A stretch of DNA of 64,000 nucleotides from JBGTFE01 sp036403235 (GCA_036403235.1 DASWRI010000036.1:1-64000); one strand, 5' to 3'. Counted from the first letter of the stretch, positions 1 to 8,976 are shown. The notes: generated from the letters alone by a model not told the origin. Made by a program: numbers and translations.

Positions 1-1044
1 GTTTGTGAGAAGCATCATCGCCGATTCGCAAAGCGGCGCGGCGGTCGTCGTCTGAATCGCGCGCAGGCGTTTTCCGTTGATTTCCAGAGGCTCGGCGAAA
101 TACGCTTTTTCCAGCATCCGGCGTCGGCCGCTTTTATCAAACCCGTCGACCGAAGCCTGCGCCAGCACAAAATCATCCTCGACCGAAGGTATTGCTTCGA
201 GCATGATTTTTTCGAGATTTATCGCCAGATTTTCGTCTTTCGCCAGTTTTTTGATAATCGATTCGACCCAGTCGTAATGCCCGACATAGCGCAGCGTTTT
301 ATAATCCAGCTCTTTTGCTTTGCCTTCGAAAAACTGCGGCAAATCAGCCGCGCCGCCCGAGGTTAAATCCGCTTCATAAGTTCGGCCGCCGATGACAATC
401 GTCTCGCGCGACGAAAGCGCGGGCTTTTTCGTGATTTTGTAATTGCGCAAAACGATGGAATTTTTGACGTATTCGGTCGCGACGCCAATCGGCGACCACG
501 TAAAACCGTAAAAATGCGGGTCGTGCGCGTGCGCGGTCAGCGCGCCGACTTTCATCCCGATTTTTTCCACTTTCTCGTTTTCGTATTTTTCGACAAAATT
601 CTGGTAAAGCATCATCGCCAGGACATTTATAAATCCGGGCGCGAGTCCGGTTTGCAGAATGAATCCGGTTTCGGCGTTCTTCGCGAGCGCCATAATCTCG
701 TCGGTCTCGGCGACGTATTCGGTCAGATTCGCATAATGCATTTTAAAGTCTCTGGCAAAATGCGCCATTTGCGGCGCTTGCGACCCGGGCGAGCAGTCGA
801 GCAAAACGTCCGCCGATTCAAACGCCGCTTTCATCGCGTCATTCGCTTCGGCGGTCATCAAAACCGTTTCTATTTTTGAAAACTTCAAAGAATTTTGCGC
901 GATGAATGTTTTCGCTTTGAGCAGGCTTTCCTCTTTGATGTCGCCGAGGAAAATTTCCACTTCAAACTCCGACCATTCACGAAGCAGAAGCGCGGCGGCT
1001 TCTCCGATTCCGCCCGAACCGGCTATAAATATTTTTTTTGTCAT
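1..1044 (-). CDS. Saccharopine dehydrogenase-like NAD(P)-binding protein, 3' end cut by window edge
   Basis: The frame is open from ATG at 1044 to the window edge (348 codons, no stop), so the C-terminus is missing. The N-terminus reads MTKKIFIAGSGGIGEAAALL, a Rossmann dinucleotide-binding glycine motif (GSGGIG). Later segments (LLDCSPGS near residue 80, and a conserved GLAPGFINVLA stretch near 130-140) are typical of the saccharopine dehydrogenase/Lys9-like family. These proteins reduce or oxidise an amino-acid-derived substrate with NAD(P), but many family members have unknown substrates, so a role in lysine metabolism is not claimed. The start lies 8 nt after the stop of the CsbD-like gene, so the two are probably co-transcribed. 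Confidence 0.75.
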   Translation of the reverse strand, partial: MTKKIFIAGSGGIGEAAALLLREWSEFEVEIFLGDIKEESLLKAKTFIAQNSLKFSKIETVLMTAEANDAMKAAFESADVLLDCSPGSQAPQMAHFARDFKMHYANLTEYVAETDEIMALAKNAETGFILQTGLAPGFINVLAMMLYQNFVEKYENEKVEKIGMKVGALTAHAHDPHFYGFTWSPIGVATEYVKNSIVLRNYKITKKPALSSRETIVIGGRTYEADLTSGGAADLPQFFEGKAKELDYKTLRYVGHYDWVESIIKKLAKDENLAINLEKIMLEAIPSVEDDFVLAQASVDGFDKSGRRRMLEKAYFAEPLEINGKRLRAIQTTTAAPLCESAMMLLTN

Positions 1045-1052
1045 TTTTGGAT

Positions 1053-1274
1053 TTATTGTTTGGATTCTTCCGATTCGTCCGTGTCTTCCAAAGTTTCGCT
1101 CGTTTCGCGGCGCAAAGTTCCCGCATCGACGTTAAATTCGCCCTCGGCCTGCGTTACCGGGTCGGCGGTCAAAATTCCGCCGATAATTTCTATCTCGCCG
1201 ATAATCGCCTGCCCGACGCCTTCGATGCTTTCTTTCGTCGAGTTTTTATTTTGTTCTTGGGTTTCATCTGTCAT
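1053..1274 (-). CDS. Small acidic CsbD-like protein
   Basis: 73 residues, very acidic, with Glu/Thr/Ser-rich ends. The middle (residues about 18-52, with IEGVGQAIIGEIEIIGG followed by LTADPVTQAEG) follows the pattern of CsbD-family stress proteins, where a GxxxExxGxLTxDxxxxAEG repeat is usual. CsbD proteins are small, general-stress induced and of unknown biochemical function. The gene starts downstream of a strong hairpin at 1292-1332 and ends 8 nt before the dehydrogenase-like gene. The assignment rests on a short motif and is moderate. Confidence 0.55.
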   Translation of the reverse strand: MTDETQEQNKNSTKESIEGVGQAIIGEIEIIGGILTADPVTQAEGEFNVDAGTLRRETSETLEDTDESEESKQ

Positions 1275-1291
1275 AAAAAAATTTTACAACG

Positions 1292-1332
1292 AAAAAGCCG
1301 ACTTTGCGAATCCGGCAAAGTCGGCTTTTTTT
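1292..1332 (-). terminator. Rho-independent terminator after the VOC/DoxX pair
   Basis: Arms AAAAGCCGACTTTGC and GCAAAGTCGGCTTTT are perfectly complementary around a short loop and flanked by T-runs on both strands. It sits 14 nt after the DoxX-like stop codon on the minus strand and could also block read-through from the other side. Confidence 0.85.
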
Positions 1333-1346
1333 ATTTATTCGCGAAA

Positions 1347-1724
1347 TTATTTAGCGGCCAAAAGCGGCTCGTAATTTTTGCGATAAGCGTAAGCCAGAAA
1401 TAAAATTGCCAGAAATAGCGGAATCGCGACCGTCAAACCGTCCGGCAGCAAAAATGCGTGAACCAGCAAAATATTTACCGCAATCGGAAATATAACGACG
1501 ACCGCGAGCGCGACATATCTGCCCGAAACAAACGCCAGACCGCATAGAAGCTCGAACGCTTTCACCACCGTCATTATGTAGCCGGAAGCCGCCAACCCGT
1601 CCATAAATATTTTCGGTCTTCCCGCCATTTCCGGCGTCGGCACGAGATTTAGAAAATAAGTCACGGACGCAAACAAAAACAGCAATCCGACTAAAACGCG
1701 AACAATTATTACTGCGATTTTCAT
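1347..1724 (-). CDS. DoxX-like small integral membrane protein
   Basis: 125 residues from ATG at 1724; this start is preferred to an upstream in-frame one because AAAGGA lies just before it and it begins the first hydrophobic segment. Four hydrophobic helices are visible (about residues 3-25, 45-62, 68-88, 93-112), with an ELLCGLAF motif in the second, as in DoxX/SURF4-like proteins. These are small quinone-associated or redox-linked membrane proteins of mostly unknown function. It lies 11 nt downstream of a VOC gene and is probably co-transcribed with it. Confidence 0.7.
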   Translation of the reverse strand: MKIAVIIVRVLVGLLFLFASVTYFLNLVPTPEMAGRPKIFMDGLAASGYIMTVVKAFELLCGLAFVSGRYVALAVVVIFPIAVNILLVHAFLLPDGLTVAIPLFLAILFLAYAYRKNYEPLLAAK

Positions 1725-1735
1725 AAATTTTTCCT

Positions 1736-2149
1736 TTATTCCTGCGACATCCTGCCGGAATCCATATAAATCATATTCCATCTATGCCCGTCCAAATCCG
1801 CAAAAGCGAAACCATACATCCAGCCTTGAATTTCCGCGGGCTCGCTAAAAATTGCCCCGCCCGCATCAAATACCTTTCGCGCCGTTTCGTCAATTTCGTC
1901 GCGATTTTCGGCGTCAAACGAAATCAAAATTTCCGCGCCCGCTTTCGCATCCGAAATTTCGCTTTTCGTAAAACCTCTGAAAGTTTCTTCGGCGAAAAAC
2001 AGGACAGTCGTTTTATTCGTCCCGACTTCAAAACAAGCCATTGTGTCGCTCGCATGTTTTTCGTTCGGCGTAAAACCGATTTTCGTAAAAAATTCCTTTG
2101 CCCTGCCGACATCCTTTACCGGAAGATTGAGCCATATTTCCTTTGTCAT
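1736..2149 (-). CDS. VOC (glyoxalase/bleomycin-resistance fold) protein
   Basis: 137 residues. The start MTKEIWLNLPVKDVGRAKEF and the end (FAFADLDGHRWNMIY) match the paired beta-alpha-beta-beta-beta modules of the vicinal oxygen chelate superfamily. Members are metal-dependent lyases, dioxygenases or drug-binding proteins; the sequence alone does not give the substrate. First gene of a likely two-gene unit with the DoxX-like gene, a pairing often seen near stress or detoxification genes. Confidence 0.8.
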   Translation of the reverse strand: MTKEIWLNLPVKDVGRAKEFFTKIGFTPNEKHASDTMACFEVGTNKTTVLFFAEETFRGFTKSEISDAKAGAEILISFDAENRDEIDETARKVFDAGGAIFSEPAEIQGWMYGFAFADLDGHRWNMIYMDSGRMSQE

Positions 2150-2215
2150 TGCCAGTTTCTCCTTTTTATTTAAATTACACCAGCGTCTTAAAACCGCCGT
2201 AGCTTAAAATCGAAT

Positions 2216-2650
2216 TTATTTTGAATTATAATCGTAGCTGACCATCCAGCGAATGCCGTATTTATCCTCAAGCATTCCCCAATACGCGCCCCAAAACGTG
2301 TCCGCCAGCGGCATTTCCACTTTTCCGTTTTCCGAAAGCCCTCCAAAAAGTCTATCGGCGTCTTCTTTGTCGGCGGCGCTTACCGAAATCGAGAAATTGT
2401 TTCCTTCCGTCAACTTTTGTCCCATCGATTCGAGCGCGTCCGTCGCCATCAAAACATTTCCGTCGCCGATTGGAAGCGCGATATGCATAATTTTGTCCCT
2501 ATCGCTTTCCGCCACCGGCATTTCGTCGCATCCGGGCATATCGCCAAAGCGCATGATGGTCGCAAATTCGCCTCCGAAAACCGATTTGTAAAAATTAAAA
2601 GCCTCCTCCGCGTTTCCATCGAAATTTAAATATGGATTGATTGCCGTCAT
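2216..2650 (-). CDS. PhnB-like VOC family protein
   Basis: 144 residues from ATG at 2650, chosen because AAAGGAG lies about 6 nt upstream; an upstream in-frame ATG would add 11 non-homologous residues. The protein has the 3-demethylubiquinone-methyltransferase-like/PhnB pattern: NPYLNFDGNAEEAFNFYKSV at the N-terminus, a FGDMPG segment, and a C-terminal FWGAYWGMLEDKYGIRW. PhnB-like proteins are small VOC dimers of unknown substrate. Divergent from the AraC-type regulator at 2798, which may control it. Confidence 0.85.
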   Translation of the reverse strand: MTAINPYLNFDGNAEEAFNFYKSVFGGEFATIMRFGDMPGCDEMPVAESDRDKIMHIALPIGDGNVLMATDALESMGQKLTEGNNFSISVSAADKEDADRLFGGLSENGKVEMPLADTFWGAYWGMLEDKYGIRWMVSYDYNSK

Positions 2651-2797
2651 TGTTTTTTCTCCTTTATAATTTATTTGTTTCACAGATGATACAAAATATC
2701 ATATACTCAATATACCACTATGCAATCAAAACTGTGAGGTGTAAAAGCGGCAATCTAGAGGGTTGATTGCGGCAATGTTTTCGGTTATTTTTTTTCT
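2651..2797. promoter_or_regulatory. Divergent control region with two inverted repeats
   Basis: The 147-bp region separates a PhnB-like gene and an AraC-type regulator transcribed away from each other. It holds an inverted repeat TGATA-5 nt-TATCA at 2687-2701 and a second element where GCAATC (2750-2755) faces GATTGC (2765-2770), with GCGGCAAT repeated directly at 2747-2754 and 2769-2776. These are plausible operator sites for the adjacent regulator; no experiment supports this. Confidence 0.4.
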
Positions 2798-3769
2798 ATG
2801 AAACATGTTTCGATACTCGTTCCCGAATCGGCGGTTTTAGCGGCCATCGACGACCCGCGCCACGTCTTTTCGGCAGTTAATGATTTTGCAAAATCGGCCG
2901 GAAAACCTTCGGTTTTCGACATAAAATTTGTCGGTTTGAAGCCGCAGGTCAAGCTGCACGACAGCGCCTTTACGGTTCACGCCGATTTGCTGCTTGATGA
3001 AGTCAAAAAAACCGATTTGATTTTTATCCCGGCTTTCTACGGCGATGCGCGGCAGTTTTTGGAAACAAATAAACCGTTTATTTCGTGGATTTTGGAGCAA
3101 TACGGCAAAGGGGCGGAAGTTGTCAGCCTTTGCGTCGGCGCGTTTATGCTGGCGAGCACCGGTCTGCTCAACGGTAAAAAATGCTCGACGCACTGGCGCG
3201 CGGCGGACGAGTTCAGAAAAATGTTTCCCGAAACCGAGCTTGTGACCGATAAAATCATCACCGAAGAACAAGGAATTTACACCAGCGGCGGCGCGACTTC
3301 TTACTGGAATTTGCTTTTATACTTGGTCGAAAAATATACCGACCGCGAAACGGCGATTCTTACATCAAAAATTTTTGCCATCGACATCGAGCGCACCAGC
3401 CAATCGCAATTTATTCTCTTTAAAGGTCAGCGCGAACACGCCGACGAAGCCGTCAAAAAGGCGCAAAAATTTATCGAAAACAATTTTCACGAACGGATAA
3501 CGATTGACGAGCTTTCCGCAAAATTCGCTCTCAGCCGTAGAAGCCTTGAGCGCCGCTTCAAAAAAGCGACCAGCAACACCGTCAGCGAATACATCCAGCG
3601 CGTAAAAGTCGAAGCTGCCAAAAAGAGTTTTGAAACCGGCAGCAAAAATATCAGCGAAGTGATGTATGACGTCGGCTATTCGGACACAAAGGCTTTTCGC
3701 GGAACCTTCAAAAAACTGACGGGAATGACGCCGTTTGACTATCGAAATAAATACAACCGGGAAATGTAA
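2798..3769 (+). CDS. GlxA-type transcriptional regulator (DJ-1/PfpI domain + AraC HTH)
   Basis: 323 residues. The N-terminal two thirds is a DJ-1/PfpI-like class I amidotransferase fold with the nucleophile-elbow-like sequence VVSLCVGAFMLASTGLL (near residue 110). The C-terminus (about 225-320) holds two helix-turn-helix motifs of the AraC/XylS family, including ITIDELSAKFALSRRSLERR and the signature YSDTKAFRGTFKKLTGMTP. GlxA-like proteins are cytoplasmic regulators, usually activators; the ligand is unknown. Its stop lies 3 bp from the stop of the convergent YdcF-type gene. Confidence 0.88.
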   Translation: MKHVSILVPESAVLAAIDDPRHVFSAVNDFAKSAGKPSVFDIKFVGLKPQVKLHDSAFTVHADLLLDEVKKTDLIFIPAFYGDARQFLETNKPFISWILEQYGKGAEVVSLCVGAFMLASTGLLNGKKCSTHWRAADEFRKMFPETELVTDKIITEEQGIYTSGGATSYWNLLLYLVEKYTDRETAILTSKIFAIDIERTSQSQFILFKGQREHADEAVKKAQKFIENNFHERITIDELSAKFALSRRSLERRFKKATSNTVSEYIQRVKVEAAKKSFETGSKNISEVMYDVGYSDTKAFRGTFKKLTGMTPFDYRNKYNREM

Positions 3770-3772
3770 ATT

Positions 3773-5041
3773 TTACGGGTCGAGCGGCTCCATCGAATTC
3801 ATAAACAACGAATCGACGAGCGGCAGAAATTCGACCGCGACCGGCGAAATTCGCTCGAAAGCGCGCATCGGAACAAAGCCCAGCTCTTTCAGATTTCGTT
3901 TGCCGAATTCCTCGCCCGCGACGTAATCGATGTGCGTCTGGCTCGACGTTATCAGACCTTTTTTGTCGGTCGGAATCTGGTACCGAAACATCAGACGCGC
4001 CGCGTTTCGGACGTTGGTCGTCGTGTGACGCGCGTGCGGGTCAATCAAAATCGCTTCTTCGGGAATGTTGTATTTCTGCATCGCGTATTTTTTCATTTCG
4101 AGCGCTTCGCAGTAAGGCGTTTGCGATGGATGAACGTGACCGCCGGAAAATATCAGCAGCGGGGCTTTTTTTTCCTGAAAAAGCTTGACGGCCTCATCGG
4201 TTCGCGCCATTCCGATTTTTCCGATGTTCGGCGCGTCGCCGAGAGCGGCGCTCGGCCCCGAACCGAGCACCAGAATCACCGAATACGCGTAATCGCTCCA
4301 CTTTATATTTTTGAGATTTTCAAAGGCTTTTTTGTTTTCCTTTTCCTCCAGCGGCTCGTAGCGCCCGGCCTCGTCGCGCCGATTTGCTTCGAGCAGCTTC
4401 ATCGCGTAGGCGAGCGTCGGCTCAAAAAACAAAGCGTTTTTCGGCAGATTAATTTCCGCGACTTTCGCTTTTAAGATTTGGCGATACTCTCGGCTGTTGA
4501 CGTCGTAGCTCGCGTTATCGATGTCTTTATACAAAGCGTCTTTGCCGAGCCCGTAAACGTCGAGGATATGATTCAAGCCTTTTGCCGCGTCGCGCCACGC
4601 GAGAGCCAGCATTTCGGCGTCGGATTTCTGAATATATTTGACAAACACTCCCGACGGGCGCAAATCTTTTTCGGCCAGATTCGACAATTTTTTATCCGCT
4701 GCGGAATTTTCAAACGCTTTGGCGACGGCTTCGATTTCCTGCTCGGAGAGGCGAAAAGCCTTGTCGTAACAATTAACGTCGTCACACGCGGCGGCCGCTT
4801 TCAAACGATTGTTTTGCTTTGCCAAATCGCCCAGAATTTTGTTTTTCCGCAAATCCGAGCGAATTTCCTTTCGATTTTGAAACAAGCTCAAAAGATAAAA
4901 ATTCTTGTCCTGAACCGGATTGCGAAAAACTATTTTGTAACCGGCGTCGAAGCTTTTGACAGGCTTTGTGGCGACCTGGGCGAACAAATTGACGACCGTA
5001 AAGAGAATTAAGAGCAGCGAAACTGAAAATCTTCTTTTCAT
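3773..5041 (-). CDS. Exported YdcF/SanA-type (DUF218) protein
   Basis: About 422 residues from ATG at 5041, chosen so that the protein begins with MKRRFSVSLLLILFTVVNLF, a clear signal peptide. The C-terminal half carries the DUF218 fold: VILVLGSGPS (near residue 255), then IFSGGHVHPSQT, IDPHARHTTTNVRNA and LITSSQTHIDYV. YdcF/ElyC/SanA proteins act in the envelope in peptidoglycan or polysaccharide metabolism, and YdcF binds S-adenosylmethionine; the exact activity here is unknown. The N-terminal 200 residues are not recognised. Convergent with the AraC-type gene. Confidence 0.75.
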   Translation of the reverse strand: MKRRFSVSLLLILFTVVNLFAQVATKPVKSFDAGYKIVFRNPVQDKNFYLLSLFQNRKEIRSDLRKNKILGDLAKQNNRLKAAAACDDVNCYDKAFRLSEQEIEAVAKAFENSAADKKLSNLAEKDLRPSGVFVKYIQKSDAEMLALAWRDAAKGLNHILDVYGLGKDALYKDIDNASYDVNSREYRQILKAKVAEINLPKNALFFEPTLAYAMKLLEANRRDEAGRYEPLEEKENKKAFENLKNIKWSDYAYSVILVLGSGPSAALGDAPNIGKIGMARTDEAVKLFQEKKAPLLIFSGGHVHPSQTPYCEALEMKKYAMQKYNIPEEAILIDPHARHTTTNVRNAARLMFRYQIPTDKKGLITSSQTHIDYVAGEEFGKRNLKELGFVPMRAFERISPVAVEFLPLVDSLFMNSMEPLDP

Positions 5042-5199
5042 ATATTTGTCTGATAATTTGTAATTGAATTTTATCACGAAAAATTTTCGCTTTTATGAAT
5101 GCGGAAATTTAATGAATTACTGTTCGCGAATCGCCGTAAAATCGATGCCTTGAATAATCGTAAAAAATCGTATCGCGAAAAACTTTTTAAGAATGAAAA

Positions 5200-5232
5200 C
5201 AAAAAAAGGGCAAACATTAAATTTGCCCTCCT
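5200..5232 (-). terminator. metH terminator
   Basis: On the minus strand GGGCAAA and TTTGCCC form a hairpin directly followed by seven T residues, 7 nt after the metH stop codon. Confidence 0.85.
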
Positions 5233-5235
5233 CTT

Positions 5236-8200
5236 TTATTCGATATTGAAGTATTTCGCCTGCGGATGATGAATGATTATCGCCGAAGTCGATTGTTCCG
5301 GGTCGAGTTGAAATTCTTCGGTCAGTTCGACGCCGATTCGTTCGGGTTTTAATAATTCAAAAATCTTTGTCTGGTCTTCGAGATTCGGGCAGGCCGGATA
5401 TCCGAAACTGTAGCGCGAGCCTTGATAACCCTGATGAAAAAGCTTGACGAGCTGGCTCGCGTCCGCACCGGCGATACCTAAATCTTCGCGGATTTTCTTG
5501 TGCCATAATTCGGCGAGAGCTTCGGCCGATTCGACCGAAAGACCGTGAAAAAGCAGATAATCGGTGTAATTGTCCGATTTGAAAAGCTCGAGAGCATATT
5601 CGCTCGCGCGCCGTCCCATCGTCACCAAATCAAATGCGACCGTATCGATTTTGCCCGAATCTTTGGCGGCAAAATAATCGGTCAGACAGAGATTTTTCCC
5701 GCCGCGCTGGTCAATCGGCTGGCGCGGAAAAGTAAACCGCAATTTTTCGCTTTTCTCGTCCGCCTCATAAATGATTAAATCATTTCCCTCGGACTGGCAC
5801 GGAAAATAGCCGTAAACGACTTTCGGCGTCAGGAGTTTTTCGCGTTTTGCCTTTTCCTTGATTTCGGCAAATTTCGGATAAACCGTCTCGTGCAGAATTT
5901 TTTCGTAATCTTCCTTCGTCTTGCGGCCCTGCTTGTATTGCCACTGGCCTTTGAAAAGCGCGGTTTCGTTGATAAAGGCGAAAACTTCGTCCAAATCGAT
6001 GTCTTCGACGACGCGCGAGCCGTAAAAAGGCGCTTTCGGGATATTTTCGACTTCGGAGACAGCGGATTTTGTCGTATGAGTCGTATCACCGGTTTTTCTG
6101 GTCGAAACGCGCGCCGCGACTTTTCCGAGTTTGGCGTCTTCGCCGACTAAATCTTCGACGTCTTCGACGGTTTCGATGGCCGCGTTCAGCTCGCCTGCCA
6201 ATTCCGTTTTACCGTTTCCGGCGGCGGCGACTTTTGCTTTCTCCGCGTTTTCGCGCGCCTGCGCCGCATCCTGCTTCTGCGTCAGCAAATCCATCGCGTG
6301 GAGACCGTCGAAGGCGTCGCGCGCGTAGAACAATTTTCCACCGTAAAGCGGAATCAAATCGTTATCGACGTATCTCCGGTTCAAAGCCGCGCCGCCAAGA
6401 ATAACCGGCACGTTGATGCCGCGTTCGTTCATAATTTCGAGATTGTCGCGCATCACGAGCGTCGATTTGACGAGCAGCCCGCTCATCCCGACCGCATCGC
6501 ATTTCGTTTCTTCAAAGGCCTTTAAAATTTCGTCAATCGGCTGTTTGATGCCGAGATTGACGACGCGATAACCGTTGTTGGTCAAAATAATATCGACCAG
6601 ATTTTTGCCGATGTCGTGGACGTCGCCTTTGACGGTCGCCAAAACAAGCGTGCCTTTATTGCTCGCATCGGCTTTTTCCATAAACGGTTCGAGAAATTTC
6701 ACGGCCGATTTCATCGCTTCGGCGGATTGCAGAACGAAAGGCAGCTGCATCTGTCCGGAGCCGAACAAATCGCCGACGGTTTTCATGCCGTCGAGCAGAA
6801 TATTATTGATAATTTCGAGCGGCGGATATGTTTCGAGCGCCGTTTTGAGAGAATCTTCGAGACCGATTTTTTCGCCGTCGATAATGTGATGCTTTAATTT
6901 ATCTTCGACCGAGAGATTGGAAACGTCGGGCTTCATCGATTTGGTCGTTTTGCCCTCGAAAAGCGTCGTAAATACCGTTAGAGGGTCGTATACGCAGACG
7001 TCGCCTTCAAATTTTCTTTTATCGTAAATCAGCTCGCTCGCGACTTCGATTTCGTGCTCGTTAAACCGATTTAAGGGCAGAATTTTCGAAGCGTTGACAA
7101 TCGCCGCGTTCATTCCCGCCTCGACGCAGTCGTGGAGAAAAACCGAATTGAGAACGACGCGCGCCGCCGGATTCAAACCGAATGAAATATTCGAAACGCC
7201 GAGCAGAATATTTGTTTCGGGCATCTCGGCGCGAATCTGCCGGATGGCGTTGATGGTTTCTTCGGCGTTTTTGCGGTCTTCCTCGATTCCGGTCGAAATC
7301 GGGAGAGCGAGCGGGTCAAAGAAAACATCGTGCGCTTCGATGCCGAACCGGGTCGCGTCGCTAAACGCCCGGCGCGCGATTTTCACTTTATTTTCCGCCG
7401 TTCGCGCCATTCCCTCTTCGTCAATCAAGCCGATGACGACGCCCGCGCCGTATTTTTTCGCTAAATCGAGAACTTTTAGAAATCGCGGCTCGCCGTCCTC
7501 GTAATTGGTTGAGTTCAAAAGACATTTGCCGCCCGCGTGCTCAAGGCCCGCTTCCATTTTTTCCCATTCGGTCGAATCGAGCATCAGAGGGATTTTTACG
7601 TTTGTGACGAGCCGCGAAACGAGTTCGTGCATATCGGCGACGCCGTCGCGCCCGACAAAATCGACGTTGACGTCCAAAATATGCGCGCCTTCGCGTTCCT
7701 GAGATTTGGCGAGACTGACAAGCCCGTCCCAATCTTCGCGCTCAAGCAAATCGCGCATTTTTTTCGAGCCCGAAGCGTTGACGCGCTCGCCGATAATCAA
7801 AAACGAGCTGTCCTGCGAATAAGGCTGCTGGAAATAAATCGAAGCAGCCGAAGGAATTAAATGCGCGTCGCGCGATTTCGGCGAGACTTTCTCCATCGCT
7901 TCGACGACCATTTTCAGATGTTCGGGCGTCGTGCCGCAGCAGCCGCCGACGATATTGACGCCGAAATCTTTGGCGAAATGGATGATTTGCGCGGTAAAAC
8001 TTTCGGGCGTTTCATCGTAATGCTGCGCGCCGTCCTTAACTTCCGGAAGACCCGCGTTTGGCAGAACCGAAACGGGAATCGGCGAATTTTCGCACAGATA
8101 TTTGAGCGATTCGGTCATATGACGCGGGCCGGTGCCGCAGTTCATTCCGATAACGTCAATCGGAAAAGGCTCGAGCGCCGTCAGGGCCGCGCCGATTTCC

Positions 8201-8805
8201 GTGCCGTTGAGCATCGTGCCGAAAAGTTCGATTGTGACCTGCGCGATGACCGGAATTTTTATTCGTCGCTCCTCAAAAAACTCAAAAATCGCCGACAGCG
8301 CGGCTTTGGTTTGCAGCAAATCCTGACACGTTTCGACGATTAACAAATCAGAGCCGCCGTCGTAGAGGCCGCGCACCTGCTCGACATAAGCCTTCTTCAA
8401 ATCTCTGAAATTGATGTGTCCGAGCGTCGGAAGCTTTGTGCCCGGCCCGATTGAACCGGCGACGAAACGCGGTTTTTCTACGGTCGAAAAATCGTTTGCC
8501 AGACGTTTTGCGAGCTCGGCCGCGCGTTTGTTCACGTCGTAAGTTTTTTCGGCGATGCCGAATTCGGCCAGAACGACTTCGCTGCCGCCGAAGCTGTTTG
8601 TTTCGATAACGTCGCAGCCTGCTTCGAGAAAGCCTAGATGAGCTATTTCAATCGCTTCGGGTTTGGTATAAAGCAGATTTTCCGAACAGTTTTCAAAGTT
8701 CGCTCCGCCCCAATCTTCAATCGAAAGATTCTGCCCCTGCAGATTTGTGCCCATCGCGCCGTCAAAAACGACGATTTTTTCTTTTAATAAATCTAAAAAT
8801 TTCAT
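5236..8805 (-). CDS. metH: Cobalamin-dependent methionine synthase
   Basis: 1189 residues with all four MetH modules. Residues 1-305: homocysteine-binding Zn domain with ligand Cys223 (MNCGTG) and Cys289-Cys290 (GGCCGTT). About 335-600: methyltetrahydrofolate-binding domain. About 630-845: cap and cobalamin-binding domain with DVHDIG (His730, lower axial ligand) and SGLLVKST. About 935-1189: AdoMet-binding reactivation domain. It transfers a methyl group from methyltetrahydrofolate to homocysteine, giving methionine. Between the B12 and activation modules lies an unusually long charged, Ala/Lys/Glu/Thr-rich linker (about 845-925). The gene has no clear Shine-Dalgarno sequence and a leader of more than 200 nt with a SAM-II riboswitch. 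Confidence 0.97.
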   Translation of the reverse strand: MKFLDLLKEKIVVFDGAMGTNLQGQNLSIEDWGGANFENCSENLLYTKPEAIEIAHLGFLEAGCDVIETNSFGGSEVVLAEFGIAEKTYDVNKRAAELAKRLANDFSTVEKPRFVAGSIGPGTKLPTLGHINFRDLKKAYVEQVRGLYDGGSDLLIVETCQDLLQTKAALSAIFEFFEERRIKIPVIAQVTIELFGTMLNGTEIGAALTALEPFPIDVIGMNCGTGPRHMTESLKYLCENSPIPVSVLPNAGLPEVKDGAQHYDETPESFTAQIIHFAKDFGVNIVGGCCGTTPEHLKMVVEAMEKVSPKSRDAHLIPSAASIYFQQPYSQDSSFLIIGERVNASGSKKMRDLLEREDWDGLVSLAKSQEREGAHILDVNVDFVGRDGVADMHELVSRLVTNVKIPLMLDSTEWEKMEAGLEHAGGKCLLNSTNYEDGEPRFLKVLDLAKKYGAGVVIGLIDEEGMARTAENKVKIARRAFSDATRFGIEAHDVFFDPLALPISTGIEEDRKNAEETINAIRQIRAEMPETNILLGVSNISFGLNPAARVVLNSVFLHDCVEAGMNAAIVNASKILPLNRFNEHEIEVASELIYDKRKFEGDVCVYDPLTVFTTLFEGKTTKSMKPDVSNLSVEDKLKHHIIDGEKIGLEDSLKTALETYPPLEIINNILLDGMKTVGDLFGSGQMQLPFVLQSAEAMKSAVKFLEPFMEKADASNKGTLVLATVKGDVHDIGKNLVDIILTNNGYRVVNLGIKQPIDEILKAFEETKCDAVGMSGLLVKSTLVMRDNLEIMNERGINVPVILGGAALNRRYVDNDLIPLYGGKLFYARDAFDGLHAMDLLTQKQDAAQARENAEKAKVAAAGNGKTELAGELNAAIETVEDVEDLVGEDAKLGKVAARVSTRKTGDTTHTTKSAVSEVENIPKAPFYGSRVVEDIDLDEVFAFINETALFKGQWQYKQGRKTKEDYEKILHETVYPKFAEIKEKAKREKLLTPKVVYGYFPCQSEGNDLIIYEADEKSEKLRFTFPRQPIDQRGGKNLCLTDYFAAKDSGKIDTVAFDLVTMGRRASEYALELFKSDNYTDYLLFHGLSVESAEALAELWHKKIREDLGIAGADASQLVKLFHQGYQGSRYSFGYPACPNLEDQTKIFELLKPERIGVELTEEFQLDPEQSTSAIIIHHPQAKYFNIE

Positions 8806-8810
8806 AAATG

Positions 8811-8911
8811 GTCAGTAGTCCATTGTCCGTTGTTAGTTGCGGGGTCGAGTTTTAATTACATTCTCAAATTAAATTCAACTTGCAACTGACTACGGACAAA
8901 TGACAAAGGAC
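8811..8911. repeat. Intergenic imperfect palindrome of GTC/CAGT words in the metH leader
   Basis: The arms at 8811-8840 and 8881-8911 consist of short related words (GTCAGTAGTCC, ATTGTCCGT, GTTAGTTGC) and are largely complementary to each other across about 40 nt. It lies in the metH leader between the terminator hairpin and the start codon. It is one of a family of similar hairpins in this window (see findings). Confidence 0.6.
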
Positions 8912-8948
8912 AAAATAAAAACTCTGCGCTAAACAAGCACAGAGTTTT
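8912..8948 (-). terminator. Terminator hairpin, likely expression platform of the metH riboswitch
   Basis: On the minus strand AAAACTCTGTGC pairs with GCGCAGAGTTTT around TTGTTTA and is followed by a T-rich tract. A short segment just after the aptamer (AGAGTTT, 8975-8969) can pair with AAACTCT in the left arm, so an antiterminator could form instead. It could also simply terminate the upstream peptidase transcript. Confidence 0.8.
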
Positions 8949-8976
8949 CGTTAAAAAATATTCGGTTCAAACTCTT

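Noticed and set aside
5078..5199. Possible small gene between YdcF-type gene and metH
   Set aside because: No frame with SD and sensible length found; AT-rich spacer plus terminator.
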